DNA of 9,514 nucleotides from an uncultured Bacilli bacterium (GCA_934215405.1 CAKPZU010000080.1:1-9514), one strand, 5' to 3'. Positions 1 to 6,925 are shown, counted from the first letter of the stretch. The notes: generated from the letters alone by a model not told the origin. A program made the numbers and translations.

Positions 1-195
1 GCTATATTTTGATGAAGGATACTTTTTTAATTGCTTTAAGAAGCTTTCATGAAAGCTTCTAAGCTTATAGCCATTATTATCTTTATTATATGTAATAATA
101 ACTCTGTCTTTATTCTTTTCATGAATTATTAAAGGATAAACATACTTATCTTGTTTATTTGGATAATTTTTAATCATTAAGTAATTAAAAAGCAT
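1..195 (-). CDS. N-terminal fragment of a possible reverse transcriptase (RT), partial
   Basis: The reading frame opens at ATG 195-193 and is still open at base 1, giving 65 codons; the rest lies outside the window. A strong Shine-Dalgarno sequence (GGAGGA on the minus strand, 209-204) sits 8 nt before the ATG, which fixes the start. The fragment reads MLFNYLMIKNYPNKQ and then contains PLIIHEKNKDRVIITYNK and a basic amphipathic stretch ending SSKYS. I do not recognise it with certainty. Its spacing (a short strand-strand element, a basic helix, then a SxxS/Y motif) resembles the N-terminus of retron and defence-type (DRT/Abi) reverse transcriptases ahead of the first catalytic motif. A structured leader RNA directly upstream supports that reading. 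No YXDD box or other catalytic motif can be seen because the protein is cut. The gene is well supported; the RT call is a tentative inference. Confidence 0.62.
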   Translation of the reverse strand, partial: MLFNYLMIKNYPNKQDKYVYPLIIHEKNKDRVIITYNKDNNGYKLRSFHESFLKQLKKYPSSKYS

Positions 196-222
196 ATTAA
201 AAGTCCTCCATTATTTTTTGGT

Positions 223-340
223 AAAAAAAAGAGGTTACCTTTATTACAAACGTATAGTTAATTATTGGTCAATGACCAATAATTAATGCCGTATTGTAAA
301 ATACAATTGCTGTACTTTCACTTAAGAAATTCTAACCTCT
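223..340 (-). ncRNA. Structured leader RNA, retron/DRT-like ncRNA candidate
   Basis: On the minus strand this is a complete three-helix fold. An 8-bp closing stem pairs AGAGGTTA (340-333) with TAACCTCT (237-230). Inside are a 6-bp hairpin ATTGTA-UUU-TACAAT (307-293) and a 14-bp hairpin, TTAATTATTGGTCA with a 1-nt spacer (286-258). The closing stem is followed by seven further U residues (229-223). The candidate promoter at 376-347 would start transcription almost exactly at the first base of the closing stem, so the RNA appears precisely delimited. Retron RNAs have the same plan: complementary ends (a1/a2), a small UUU-loop hairpin in the msr and a longer hairpin in the msd, upstream of the RT gene. 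Alternatives are a riboswitch or attenuator of unknown class, or a type III antitoxin RNA; the tandem repeats of the last are absent. It matches no riboswitch that I know. Confidence 0.55.
258..286 (-). repeat. 14-bp perfect inverted repeat, hairpin of leader RNA
   Basis: TTAATTATTGGTCA is followed by one unpaired base and its exact reverse complement. It is the longest perfect inverted repeat that I found in the window and forms the main internal hairpin of the leader RNA. With a 1-nt spacer the apical pairs must open in RNA. The near-symmetry also means that the DNA itself could serve as a dimeric protein-binding site. Confidence 0.7.
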
Positions 341-595
341 AAGAAAATAGTATCATAAAATAGATAGGAAAAGCAATAGGAAAGGGAAAATGATGCATAT
401 AAATTTAGTCAATTAATCTTTATTATACTTTTTTGATTTACACCAATTATAGTTTTAATGCTGACATTTTATTTTAAATTAATAATACAAATACAATAAT
501 TGTTGAAAATATTTGTTAATTTTTTATTGCAAAACACACTCTCTATTAATTAATAATTTATAGTTTTCCAAAACTTAATATATTACAAAATTATT
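341..595. other. Intergenic spacer, no gene seen
   Basis: This non-coding stretch lies between the stop of the DUF2806 gene and the leader RNA. It carries the leader promoter at its left end and an isolated TATAAT on the minus strand (427-422) without a convincing -35. There are two AT-rich inverted repeats: ACAAATA/TATTTGT at 487-493/510-516, and AGTTTT-CC-AAAACT at 562-575. Neither is GC-rich or followed by a U-tract, so I do not call a terminator for the DUF2806 gene. No ORF with a ribosome binding site was found on either strand. Confidence 0.6.
347..376 (-). promoter_or_regulatory. Candidate sigma-A promoter for the leader RNA and the left-edge gene
   Basis: On the minus strand, TTGCTT (376-371) serves as the -35 and TACTAT (352-347) as the -10, with an 18-nt spacer. 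GATACT with a 16-nt spacer overlaps it as an alternative -10. The predicted start, about 7 nt past the -10, coincides with the 5' end of the closing RNA stem at 340. The hexamers match only partly, so positional agreement with the RNA fold is the main support. Confidence 0.45.
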
Positions 596-1567
596 CTAAA
601 TATTATCATCGCTAGTAATTAAATCAATTGTTTCATTATAAGTTATTATTTTTCCATTTTCATCGATAGAGCTAATTATATGAACACATACATGCATATT
701 TGAATATTGTTTTTTTATTTCTTTAGCATAGTCAATCAAAAAATCGTTTCTAGTAGCTATGCCTATTATTTTTTTCAATTCTGTCCCAGATTTTGTCAAT
801 ACATATTCCCTAATTTCCATATTTCTTTCATTATTTGACTTAATAATGCATGCAATATTTTCATTATTAAATAAAATATTATTATCAGAATTAATATTAA
901 AATGTGACGATACCATTCCTGATGAATTTATTAATCCGCATTCATCTAATTTAAGAATATCATCATAACTTATACCATATTTAGCTAATAATTCAGTGCT
1001 ATTTGGTATATAACTATTATTTATAATGAATGGCATAACTTTCATAAACAATTCCGCATCTTTTGTTGACATATATTTTAACACATCAAGTGTTCTTAAT
1101 GAAACAGTATTTGGCTGTATTATTTCACCTGCCAAGACTTTAGCCCATAAATCCTTTATTTCGCTTTCCGTTACATCTTTAGCAGAATCAATAAATCTTG
1201 AAATCCAATTAAATGACACATCCTCATTTGATTGAATTTCCCTGTTTTTTAAAATATCAGCTGTTTTATCAGCAATATCTTCAATATTAAATTGGCGTTG
1301 AACTTCTTGATAAACAAAACGTTGCATTGCTCTTTCTTGTAATTCATGTAACTGAATTTGTAGATTTTCATCTTTATATTCAATAGACACATTATTAGTA
1401 TTTCCAATTGATTTACTTAACACTTCTAGTTTGTACGCCATTGCGTCTGCATGCTTTCGTATTTTGTATGGCTCATATATAGTTCCAATTCCTTTACTTA
1501 CCAAGTCAATCAACTTATTTAGTGGCGATACAGCTGCTAATACAATTTCTTTAACATCATTACCCAT
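596..1567 (-). CDS. DUF2806-family protein, presumed defence-associated
   Basis: This 323-residue protein of unknown biochemical function ends at TAG. I assign it to DUF2806 from memory of the family pattern. That pattern includes a conserved segment GIGTIYEPYKIRKHADA (about residues 26-42) followed by a long charged helical region (to about residue 110). It continues with the DLWAKVLAGE helix (about 140-149), SLRTLDVLKYMSTKDAELF (about 156-174) and a C-terminal YxLTKSGxEL segment (about 255-264). No membrane segment or catalytic motif is evident; it is probably cytosolic and alpha-helical. The frame stays open up to an ATG at 1621-1619, but that ATG has no ribosome binding site and abuts a terminator. 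The ATG at 1567-1565 has GGAGA 9 nt upstream and is preferred. It follows the nuclease-helicase gene but is separated from it by a terminator, so it depends on read-through or on its own promoter, which I could not place. Such proteins are often seen near restriction and other defence genes. Confidence 0.8.
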   Translation of the reverse strand: MGNDVKEIVLAAVSPLNKLIDLVSKGIGTIYEPYKIRKHADAMAYKLEVLSKSIGNTNNVSIEYKDENLQIQLHELQERAMQRFVYQEVQRQFNIEDIADKTADILKNREIQSNEDVSFNWISRFIDSAKDVTESEIKDLWAKVLAGEIIQPNTVSLRTLDVLKYMSTKDAELFMKVMPFIINNSYIPNSTELLAKYGISYDDILKLDECGLINSSGMVSSHFNINSDNNILFNNENIACIIKSNNERNMEIREYVLTKSGTELKKIIGIATRNDFLIDYAKEIKKQYSNMHVCVHIISSIDENGKIITYNETIDLITSDDNI

Positions 1568-1624
1568 TTTTAATTTCTCCATTATTTTTTGAATCATATA
1601 AATATTTTCCATAAGAAGCATATC

Positions 1625-1655
1625 AAAAAAAATGTGCCACAGTCACGACACATTT
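1625..1655 (-). terminator. Intrinsic terminator after the SLFN-g3 nuclease-helicase gene
   Basis: On the minus strand, AAATGTGTC (1655-1647) pairs with GGCACATTT (1638-1630) in a 9-bp stem with one G-U pair and a loop of about 8 nt. The T-run continues to 1625, giving eight T in all. It lies 51 nt past the TAG of the 625-residue protein and just before the DUF2806 gene. It therefore probably ends or attenuates the upstream transcript. Confidence 0.8.
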
Positions 1656-1706
1656 AGAAACATTTCGATATTATTCGACAAAATCAATAAATAAATTTTT
1701 TATAAA

Positions 1707-3584
1707 CTAATTATATTTATTCTTTATAACTGATTTAATATATTCACTTAATTCTTTATCCTCACAATAAACGTAGCATCCTTTTTGACCTCTTGATAAT
1801 AAAGTACGATATGTATTTCTAATGATTTTATCAGCTAAAGCAAAATTCTTAGAGCTTTTTATTCCTTTTAATGAATTATCCGTTTTTGCTCTTTTCGTAT
1901 AATCAGTAATTACATGTCCATTTCTATAAATAAGATCTTTCCCTATAATTACGCCAACATAATCAAACTCAAGTCCTTGAGATGTATGAATACATCCGAC
2001 TTGTTCAAATGAATTTTCATCTATTGCCCATGTTGTTGTATTTGAAAAATTCCACCTTGCCTTAAAACCATCTTCTAACTCTATATCATATATATTTGAA
2101 TGAATATCATTTTTAGTAATCCAGTCATAACAATATCCAGCTAACATTCTTGCTTTATTAGAAATCTTATTTTTTTCAAATAATATTTTTTTCATTTCAT
2201 TTGGATTATCAAAAACTCTAAAATCATAATCAAGATTAACTTGATAATTAGCTGTACTTCTTATTTCTAACAAATTATCTATAAATGCTAAATAGCCATC
2301 ACTACCATTACATCTAAACTGTGAAACTAATTTATAGTCTTCTCCTGAATAAACTATACTATTTTCTTCCTTAGCATATTTTTTTATTAAGTCAATTGAG
2401 CCAACATCACTTGTTGTAACAATTTGATCCTCATCAATAAAAAATACTGATACTCTTGATGCATGAATAATTTCTTTTATTTGTGATTCACCAATATTTT
2501 GAAACATCCCTGATTTCATTTGTAAACGATGAGCTTCATCTACAATCAAGCAATCAAAAAAATTATTTGGAACATTAACAAATGATCCAGATCCTTTAAA
2601 TAAATTTTTGATATAAGATAGTTTATATTTGTTTTGCTTTAATTTTTCAAAATATACATTTCTAGGAGCAGCATTCTTAGTAACATAGTTGGCATTTTTA
2701 CCATTTTGTATTAAATCACAAAGGAGCTCAATAGCTACAACTGATTTACCAGTACCTGGTCCTCCTTCTACTATAACTGTATATTTATTTTGACTATTTT
2801 CATTTTTTAAAGCATTATGAACTAATTTTCTTACTGTTTCATATGCTACTTTTTGTTCATCTATTAAGTAAAATTCTTTGTTACCTTTTAGCATTGATGA
2901 AACAGCATCTTGTAATGCTTTAGCAGGTTTTAACTTTCCATTTTCAATCTTCATTAATAAATCAACATTATCTTTTTTCCTAATATATTTCTTTATAAAA
3001 TTTCTAAGTTTTATTGTATCTAAACTTAAAAAGACTGGTGCTAAAGAAGTAGCATCTTTATACAAATCACAATCAATATTACTTCTATATTCTTCTTTAT
3101 AATTATGTAAATAAGCACATGGTATTAAATTAATACTATCATGTTGGACATTTTCATTAAAAGATTCAATTATCTTTGTGTATGAATACGCTTGATAAGA
3201 AGGATGTGTAACTGCTCTTATTCCATGACCTGTATACGTTGTAACAATATCAGGCCTTGATGTTTTTTCGCTATTTTCCCATTGCTTTAGTTCAATAACA
3301 ACAATATTGTTATTGTCTTCTAAATCAACACCAGATATTAAAAAATCAACTCTTTTTGAAGTTAAAGGTATTTGATATTCAATTGCTAATTTACATTCAT
3401 TTGAAATATCTCCATCATCTAAAACATTTCTCATATATTGTAATGAATTAGCCCAACTTCTAAATTCAGAATCATTATTGTGATTAATATGATGCTTTTT
3501 GAATTCTTCTTCTATTTTAAAAGCAATCAAATTATTTCTAACATCTTCTAAAAATCCACCCTTTGTATTTTGATAAATAATCAT
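1707..3584 (-). CDS. Schlafen-group-3 (DUF2075) nuclease-helicase
   Basis: This 625-residue protein is predicted to be a DNA- or RNA-dependent ATPase with an attached nuclease. An N-terminal PD-(D/E)XK-like signature appears as RVDFLISG (D80) followed by IVVIELKQW (E98, K100). The superfamily 1 helicase core follows: Walker A GGPGTGKS (274-281), Walker B LIVDEAHR (346-353), FFIDEDQ (381-387), QFRCNG (422-427), HTSQGLEFD (533-541) and TYRTLLSRG (591-599). All catalytic residues look intact. The order and spacing fit the family formerly called DUF2075, now the SLFN-g3 helicase domain, and the length is typical. The ATG has GAGGG 10 nt upstream. A candidate promoter precedes it and a strong terminator follows, so it can be a one-gene transcript. 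Homologues occur in restriction and defence loci. Whether it cuts phage DNA, RNA or tRNA-like substrates cannot be told; the nuclease assignment is inferred from motif spacing. Confidence 0.9.
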   Translation of the reverse strand: MIIYQNTKGGFLEDVRNNLIAFKIEEEFKKHHINHNNDSEFRSWANSLQYMRNVLDDGDISNECKLAIEYQIPLTSKRVDFLISGVDLEDNNNIVVIELKQWENSEKTSRPDIVTTYTGHGIRAVTHPSYQAYSYTKIIESFNENVQHDSINLIPCAYLHNYKEEYRSNIDCDLYKDATSLAPVFLSLDTIKLRNFIKKYIRKKDNVDLLMKIENGKLKPAKALQDAVSSMLKGNKEFYLIDEQKVAYETVRKLVHNALKNENSQNKYTVIVEGGPGTGKSVVAIELLCDLIQNGKNANYVTKNAAPRNVYFEKLKQNKYKLSYIKNLFKGSGSFVNVPNNFFDCLIVDEAHRLQMKSGMFQNIGESQIKEIIHASRVSVFFIDEDQIVTTSDVGSIDLIKKYAKEENSIVYSGEDYKLVSQFRCNGSDGYLAFIDNLLEIRSTANYQVNLDYDFRVFDNPNEMKKILFEKNKISNKARMLAGYCYDWITKNDIHSNIYDIELEDGFKARWNFSNTTTWAIDENSFEQVGCIHTSQGLEFDYVGVIIGKDLIYRNGHVITDYTKRAKTDNSLKGIKSSKNFALADKIIRNTYRTLLSRGQKGCYVYCEDKELSEYIKSVIKNKYN

Positions 3585-3625
3585 TTCACATCATCCCTCA
3601 ATTATTGATTAAAATTTATAGATTT

Positions 3626-3654
3626 ATTTTATCATAATTTTAAGAATGAAACAA
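3626..3654 (-). promoter_or_regulatory. Candidate promoter for the SLFN-g3 gene
   Basis: On the minus strand, TTGTTT (3654-3649) and TAAAAT (3631-3626) are separated by 17 nt, and the -10 matches consensus at 5 of 6 bases. It lies 42 nt before the ATG of the nuclease-helicase gene and downstream of the broken abiH gene. AT-rich sequence makes chance matches common. Confidence 0.4.
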
Positions 3655-3846
3655 ATTGACTATTTAAAAAAATCAAATTAAAGGGACTTGTATAGATAAA
3701 TTCATTATTATGCAAATTAAAATTAGAAATACAAATATTTAGCTGATTAACTTTGATTACTAAATAATTATTCAATATTAAATAGATCAGCAATTTTAAT
3801 CATTGTATAATTTCTTGTATATTGAGAAATTATGTCACCAAATTGC

Positions 3847-3854
3847 TTTTTTTT
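3847..3854 (-). other. A8 run at the second abiH frameshift
   Basis: The minus-strand context GAAGAAAAAAAAGCAATTTGG reads EEKKAIW and then stop. With seven A instead of eight it reads EEKKQFG and continues 22 residues further to TAA at 3768, with typical AbiH-tail character. The run is therefore the probable site of a one-base expansion or of slippage. Confidence 0.6.
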
Positions 3855-4582
3855 CTTCATCTTTGTAATAAGAAACAAACACTTTCGCACAAGGCGAATC
3901 ATTTAATACCCTTTTAATGTATGGTAAATCTACATCTTCAAAAGAAAAACCAAGTATATATATTTCGTCATTATTGCAATTATTCGTAAAAAAGTCATTA
4001 TATATTTTTATCAATTTTTGAACAGGTTTACGTGTGTGCCCTAAATATTTTTTAATACTAATTCTTGCTTCAATATACCTAGGTTCTTCATATTTCCATT
4101 TATCTTTTCCTTTCACTAGTTCAAAATCCATAGTGTAGTCATCAACTTTACCATGTCCCATAATTAAAGAATCATAAATATCTGTTATTACCCCGTGGAT
4201 ATGGCAAATATTAGATGAATCTATCAAATAAAGCTTTTCCAATGTCAAGGTATAGTTAAATGACAAAAAGCAAGAATTTGCATCCATTAAAATATCATAA
4301 TTCTTAATTCTTATAGCTTTTGAATAATCAATGCTGCTTATCCAATCATAAAGATTTGGTTTAAGTTCTTTATAGTAATCTAATTCGTTATCAACCACAA
4401 AACCGATATTATCACCAATGTTACTCGTATAATCCATATCATCTTCAGAATTACAGCAACTATTAGCGTACATATATATTTCATCAATATCAATTTCAGC
4501 AAGATTATTTTCAAAATTACTCCAAAGATTTTCTCCATTAAATAAGTTGTATTTTATTACTCTATCGTAAAAACCAAAATTA

Positions 4583-4593
4583 TTTTTTTTAAA
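4583..4593 (-). other. Slippery T3A8 run at the first abiH frameshift
   Basis: In the start frame, codons 27-30 read TAT TTA AAA AAA, so the heptamer T TTA AAA (4593-4587) has the X XXY YYZ phase of a classic -1 ribosomal slip site. A -1 shift, or one extra A by polymerase slippage, gives LKKNNFGFYDRV and joins the N-terminus to the AbiH body. Without it translation stops eight codons later. A single A deletion in an original A9 run explains it equally well. Confidence 0.6.
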
Positions 4594-4754
4594 TAATTTT
4601 TAAAACTAAAATAACTTGTATCTAAATTGTGGGCAATATCAAACCCATTACCTATTATGAATAATCTTTTCATATATATCCTCTTTTCCATGTTTAGAAT
4701 GCAGATGGACAACTCCATATAATTATTAATTATCATTAGTGTTTATTGCGATTT

Positions 4755-4768
4755 ACTTAAATTTAAGT
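4755..4768. repeat. 14-bp palindrome upstream of abiH
   Basis: ACTTAAATTTAAGT is a perfect uninterrupted palindrome in the 211-nt gap between the CD-NTase stop and the abiH start. It could be an operator or a chance AT palindrome. No clear promoter hexamer pair surrounds it. A second AT-only inverted repeat (ATAATTA/TAATTAT) lies at 4719-4733. Confidence 0.3.
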
Positions 4769-4884
4769 CATAAAAGTAGCAAGTGGAAGCAAAAAAAATA
4801 AAATTATTATTTATTCAATATAATGATTAATTAGCTTATTTTTGCAGTTGTATTAATTGTTATTTTTATAAGAAAACTTATTAT

Positions 4885-6114
4885 TTATCTAATTCTTACT
4901 GTAAGTATATTGCTATATATTTTATTACCTACTTTTGTAATAACAATTGCTTGTGCGAAATGATTTCCTATATATGCCGTTTTTTCATCTCTTACATATA
5001 TATTTGATTCTCGTTTAACTTCTTCGCCATTTCCTCTTAAACAACAATTTATCATTGCATCATATCCTGCATTTACAACTATTAGTTTCACTTCCTTGAT
5101 TGAAATACTTGGACTAATTGATATTTCAAATCTCAAATTAAGACCTTTTTTTAAAATAGTTTGCGAACTAAAATTATGCCAAATACCATTTCCTAAAAAG
5201 TACCCTTCTAAATGTACACCTGCATACATAGGAATAAGTATTCTAGGCGTTTGTAATAATAACGAATGAGATTTTGCATCTATTAAATACGCCTCATCAA
5301 TATCATAACTTTTTCCAAGAATGCAATTAATAATTGCAGTTGAATTATTTGTTAATAACGCACAATATAATTCACTAATTTTTTTCCTTATCAAATCAAA
5401 TTCGTATTCATCATGTATATTATTTATATTATTGTCAATATTAGCAGGATCAAATATTTTTATTTTTCCAATGTCCGAATAATGGCCACAAAACTTAACA
5501 AGTTTGTCATATAACGAATCGTTATCTCTAAAATCTTTAGCTACGACATCTATAGCAAATATTTCTAAGTAAAAGCTTTTAAATTTGAAATTATTAAAAA
5601 AACGATAAAGTTTTATTATTCTAATAACATCTTTACAATTTGATTTTTTTACTTTATCAATTTGAATTTCCGGATTGCTTTTAAGCCTTTTTTTATCTCT
5701 ATTGCACCATAAAAAGACATCTTTATTATTGTTATTTGAAGTATATTTTCCTGGTACAATATCTACAGATATATCCCACTTTGGATTCTCAATATCTCCA
5801 AAAACTGTTATTGCACTATTTTTGCATTCTATAAGGTAATTATTTTTAATTAAAGCATCTTTTGTTTCATCATAAATATCTTTTAATGATTTATCATAAT
5901 CAGAATCAAAATAGCATAATAAATCAATGTCACATGAATTAGTATTTGCTGTTCCTTTTGCAAGAGATCCTCCATAGCGATAATTTGGCTTTTTATCAAA
6001 CATTATATTTAAAGTGTCTTCTAAAGGATTCCTATATCCATTTCTTATTTCATTTGAGAAATCTTTTTCTACACAATAATTATCTAAAAGTTTTAACAAT
6101 TCGTCATTTACCAT
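4885..6114 (-). CDS. CD-NTase (cGAS/DncV-like nucleotidyltransferase) with AGS-C sensor domain
   Basis: This 409-residue enzyme is predicted to make a cyclic oligonucleotide second messenger from NTPs. The nucleotidyltransferase signature is complete: GGSLAKGT (G49-S50), then CDIDLLCYF (D62, D64), and the third metal ligand in WDISVDIVPGK (D118). A helical NTase C-lobe follows to about residue 275. Residues from about 283 to the end match the AGS-C (adenylyl/guanylyl/SMODS C-terminal sensor) fold: VVNAGYDAM (346-354), CLRGNG (358-363), DEKTAYIGNHFAQAIVI (376-392), then a final strand VRIR. No transmembrane segment is seen. The ATG lies inside the end of the SAVED-like gene (11-bp overlap, ATGGTAAATGA), with AGG a few nt upstream, so translation is probably coupled. 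Context and intact active site suggest the synthase of a CBASS-like system. Product identity cannot be predicted. The NTase call is firm and the AGS-C call is strong. Confidence 0.9.
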   Translation of the reverse strand: MVNDELLKLLDNYCVEKDFSNEIRNGYRNPLEDTLNIMFDKKPNYRYGGSLAKGTANTNSCDIDLLCYFDSDYDKSLKDIYDETKDALIKNNYLIECKNSAITVFGDIENPKWDISVDIVPGKYTSNNNNKDVFLWCNRDKKRLKSNPEIQIDKVKKSNCKDVIRIIKLYRFFNNFKFKSFYLEIFAIDVVAKDFRDNDSLYDKLVKFCGHYSDIGKIKIFDPANIDNNINNIHDEYEFDLIRKKISELYCALLTNNSTAIINCILGKSYDIDEAYLIDAKSHSLLLQTPRILIPMYAGVHLEGYFLGNGIWHNFSSQTILKKGLNLRFEISISPSISIKEVKLIVVNAGYDAMINCCLRGNGEEVKRESNIYVRDEKTAYIGNHFAQAIVITKVGNKIYSNILTVRIR

Positions 6115-6883
6115 TTTTTCCTATTATTCTCCCTTCTTGAACTAATAATGAAAGCACATAATTGCCTTCAAAATATTCATGAATATAAACTTTAGGATGT
6201 CCCGAACGAATAGCAGTTCCTATAATGAAACTAACTGGTTGCTTAGCTGCTATATACATATTGATTTGCTCCACATCATTACTACTACAAATATCTAATA
6301 ATTGCTTAGTATAGGAATATACTTTTTGTAAGTAATTTGGTTTTATCTTATTTACACTTTTTTCATTAAAATAAAAAGTGCTGCTTTTGTCTATTTCTTT
6401 AATATTTATGTCCCTCGAACTTGAATAAACTATATTAATTGTCTTATTCTTTATTTCTTTAATTTCATTTACTTTAATCATATTTTTTTTATAATTAATT
6501 TTATAGCCCTTTGAATTATTGCTATCAATATCAACAAATGTATAATTCCTATTGTCCCCTAGACAAAAACCATCATAAGCAGCAAACATTGGGCTAACAA
6601 ATCCTGAATATATCAACGAATTTGACTCTGATAAATTTCTTGATATATCATACAAATTTTTTTTCATTTTTAGCAAATGTATATTATAAAATCTATAGCC
6701 CAATTTTGTATTTGACTCGCAAACAACCCATTTATATCCTCTCGTAGGTACTAACTCAACAATTATCATCTTATTTTGTTTCTTTTTGTTTGAGTTTATA
6801 TAAATAATATTTGGGTTATTCCAAAAAAATGTTTTAATTGCCGAATATACTTTATAAAATAAAGAAATGTTATTGTTCATCAT
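6104..6883 (-). CDS. SAVED-like cyclic-nucleotide sensor protein
   Basis: This protein has 259 residues. The upstream ATG at 6898-6896 overlaps the ribosome binding site itself: GGGAGG (6896-6891) sits 7 nt before ATG 6883-6881, so I start there. The N-terminal 85 residues or so are unassigned and have no membrane helix. From about 90 the pattern is that of a SAVED domain with two CARF-like halves. The first half carries YSGFVSPMFAAYDGF and YTFVDID (about 92-120), then INIVYSSSRDI (about 149-159). The second carries NMYIAAKQPVSFIIGTAI (about 208-225), HPKVYIHEY (229-237) and NYVLSLLV. SAVED domains bind cyclic di- to tetranucleotides in CBASS effectors. Those are normally fused to a nuclease, TIR or membrane domain; none is visible here, so a partner must act. 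It follows the helicase gene by 42 nt and overlaps the CD-NTase gene by 11 bp. The SAVED call rests on pattern memory and should be treated as probable. Confidence 0.68.
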   Translation of the reverse strand: MMNNNISLFYKVYSAIKTFFWNNPNIIYINSNKKKQNKMIIVELVPTRGYKWVVCESNTKLGYRFYNIHLLKMKKNLYDISRNLSESNSLIYSGFVSPMFAAYDGFCLGDNRNYTFVDIDSNNSKGYKINYKKNMIKVNEIKEIKNKTINIVYSSSRDINIKEIDKSSTFYFNEKSVNKIKPNYLQKVYSYTKQLLDICSSNDVEQINMYIAAKQPVSFIIGTAIRSGHPKVYIHEYFEGNYVLSLLVQEGRIIGKNGK

Positions 6884-6925
6884 AGTTACACCTCCCATAG
6901 TCGTATTTTTAATGATTCAAAAACT

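Larger units (their letters stand above)
3768..4673 (-). pseudogene. abiH: abiH abortive-infection gene with two frameshifts
   Basis: The gene starts at ATG 4673-4671 (AGAGGA, 6 nt spacing) with MKRLFIIGNGFDIAHNLD, the hallmark AbiH N-terminus. This frame stops after 38 codons at 4557. The main body continues in another frame: SFNYT (reconstructed 138-142), HIHG (158-161), GHG (about 173-175) and GFSFEDVDLPYIK (242-254). It stops at TGA 3837-3835. Shifting back at a second A8 run gives 22-25 further plausible residues ending IADLFNIE and TAA at 3768. The two shifts cancel: 906 nt is 302 codons, or 301 residues, a normal AbiH length. AbiH proteins abort phage infection by a poorly known mechanism. 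The GNGFD, FNYT and HIHG motifs resemble the G-x-G, TNYD and HLHG motifs of SIR2-like enzymes (inference). It may be a true pseudogene, a slippage-expressed gene, or an assembly artefact in homopolymers. If only the middle frame were translated, an ATG at 4473 would lose the nucleotide-binding-like N-terminus. Confidence 0.85.

Noticed and set aside
223..340. Type III toxin-antitoxin RNA upstream of a ToxN-like toxin
   Set aside because: There are no tandem repeats in the RNA, and the ORF fragment does not look like ToxN, CptN or TenpN.
487..516. Inverted repeat ACAAATA/TATTTGT as terminator of the DUF2806 gene
   Set aside because: The stem is AT-only with a 16-nt loop and is not followed by a U-tract on the minus strand.
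759..1235. Two plus-strand ORFs of 69 codons each
   Set aside because: They are antisense to the well-supported DUF2806 gene, hydrophobic low-complexity readings of AT-rich sequence without ribosome binding sites. The similar plus-strand ORFs at 2878-3102, 5946-6140 and 8250-8438 are rejected for the same reason.
1568..1621. Longer start for the DUF2806 protein at ATG 1621
   Set aside because: It has no Shine-Dalgarno and its leader is the U-tract of a terminator, whereas ATG 1567 has GGAGA at 9 nt.
3736..3766. Inverted repeat TATTTAG/CTAAATA after abiH as a terminator
   Set aside because: The 7-bp AT-rich stem has a 17-nt loop and only an interrupted T-rich tail, too weak to call.
4473..4671. 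Treating abiH as a 212-residue gene starting at 4473
   Set aside because: The ATG at 4473 has no good ribosome binding site, and the conserved AbiH N-terminus lies upstream in another frame, so the ORF is an internal piece of a frameshifted gene.
6884..6898. Longer start for the SAVED-like protein at ATG 6898
   Set aside because: Its first codons (ATG GGA GGT) are the ribosome binding site for the ATG at 6883.
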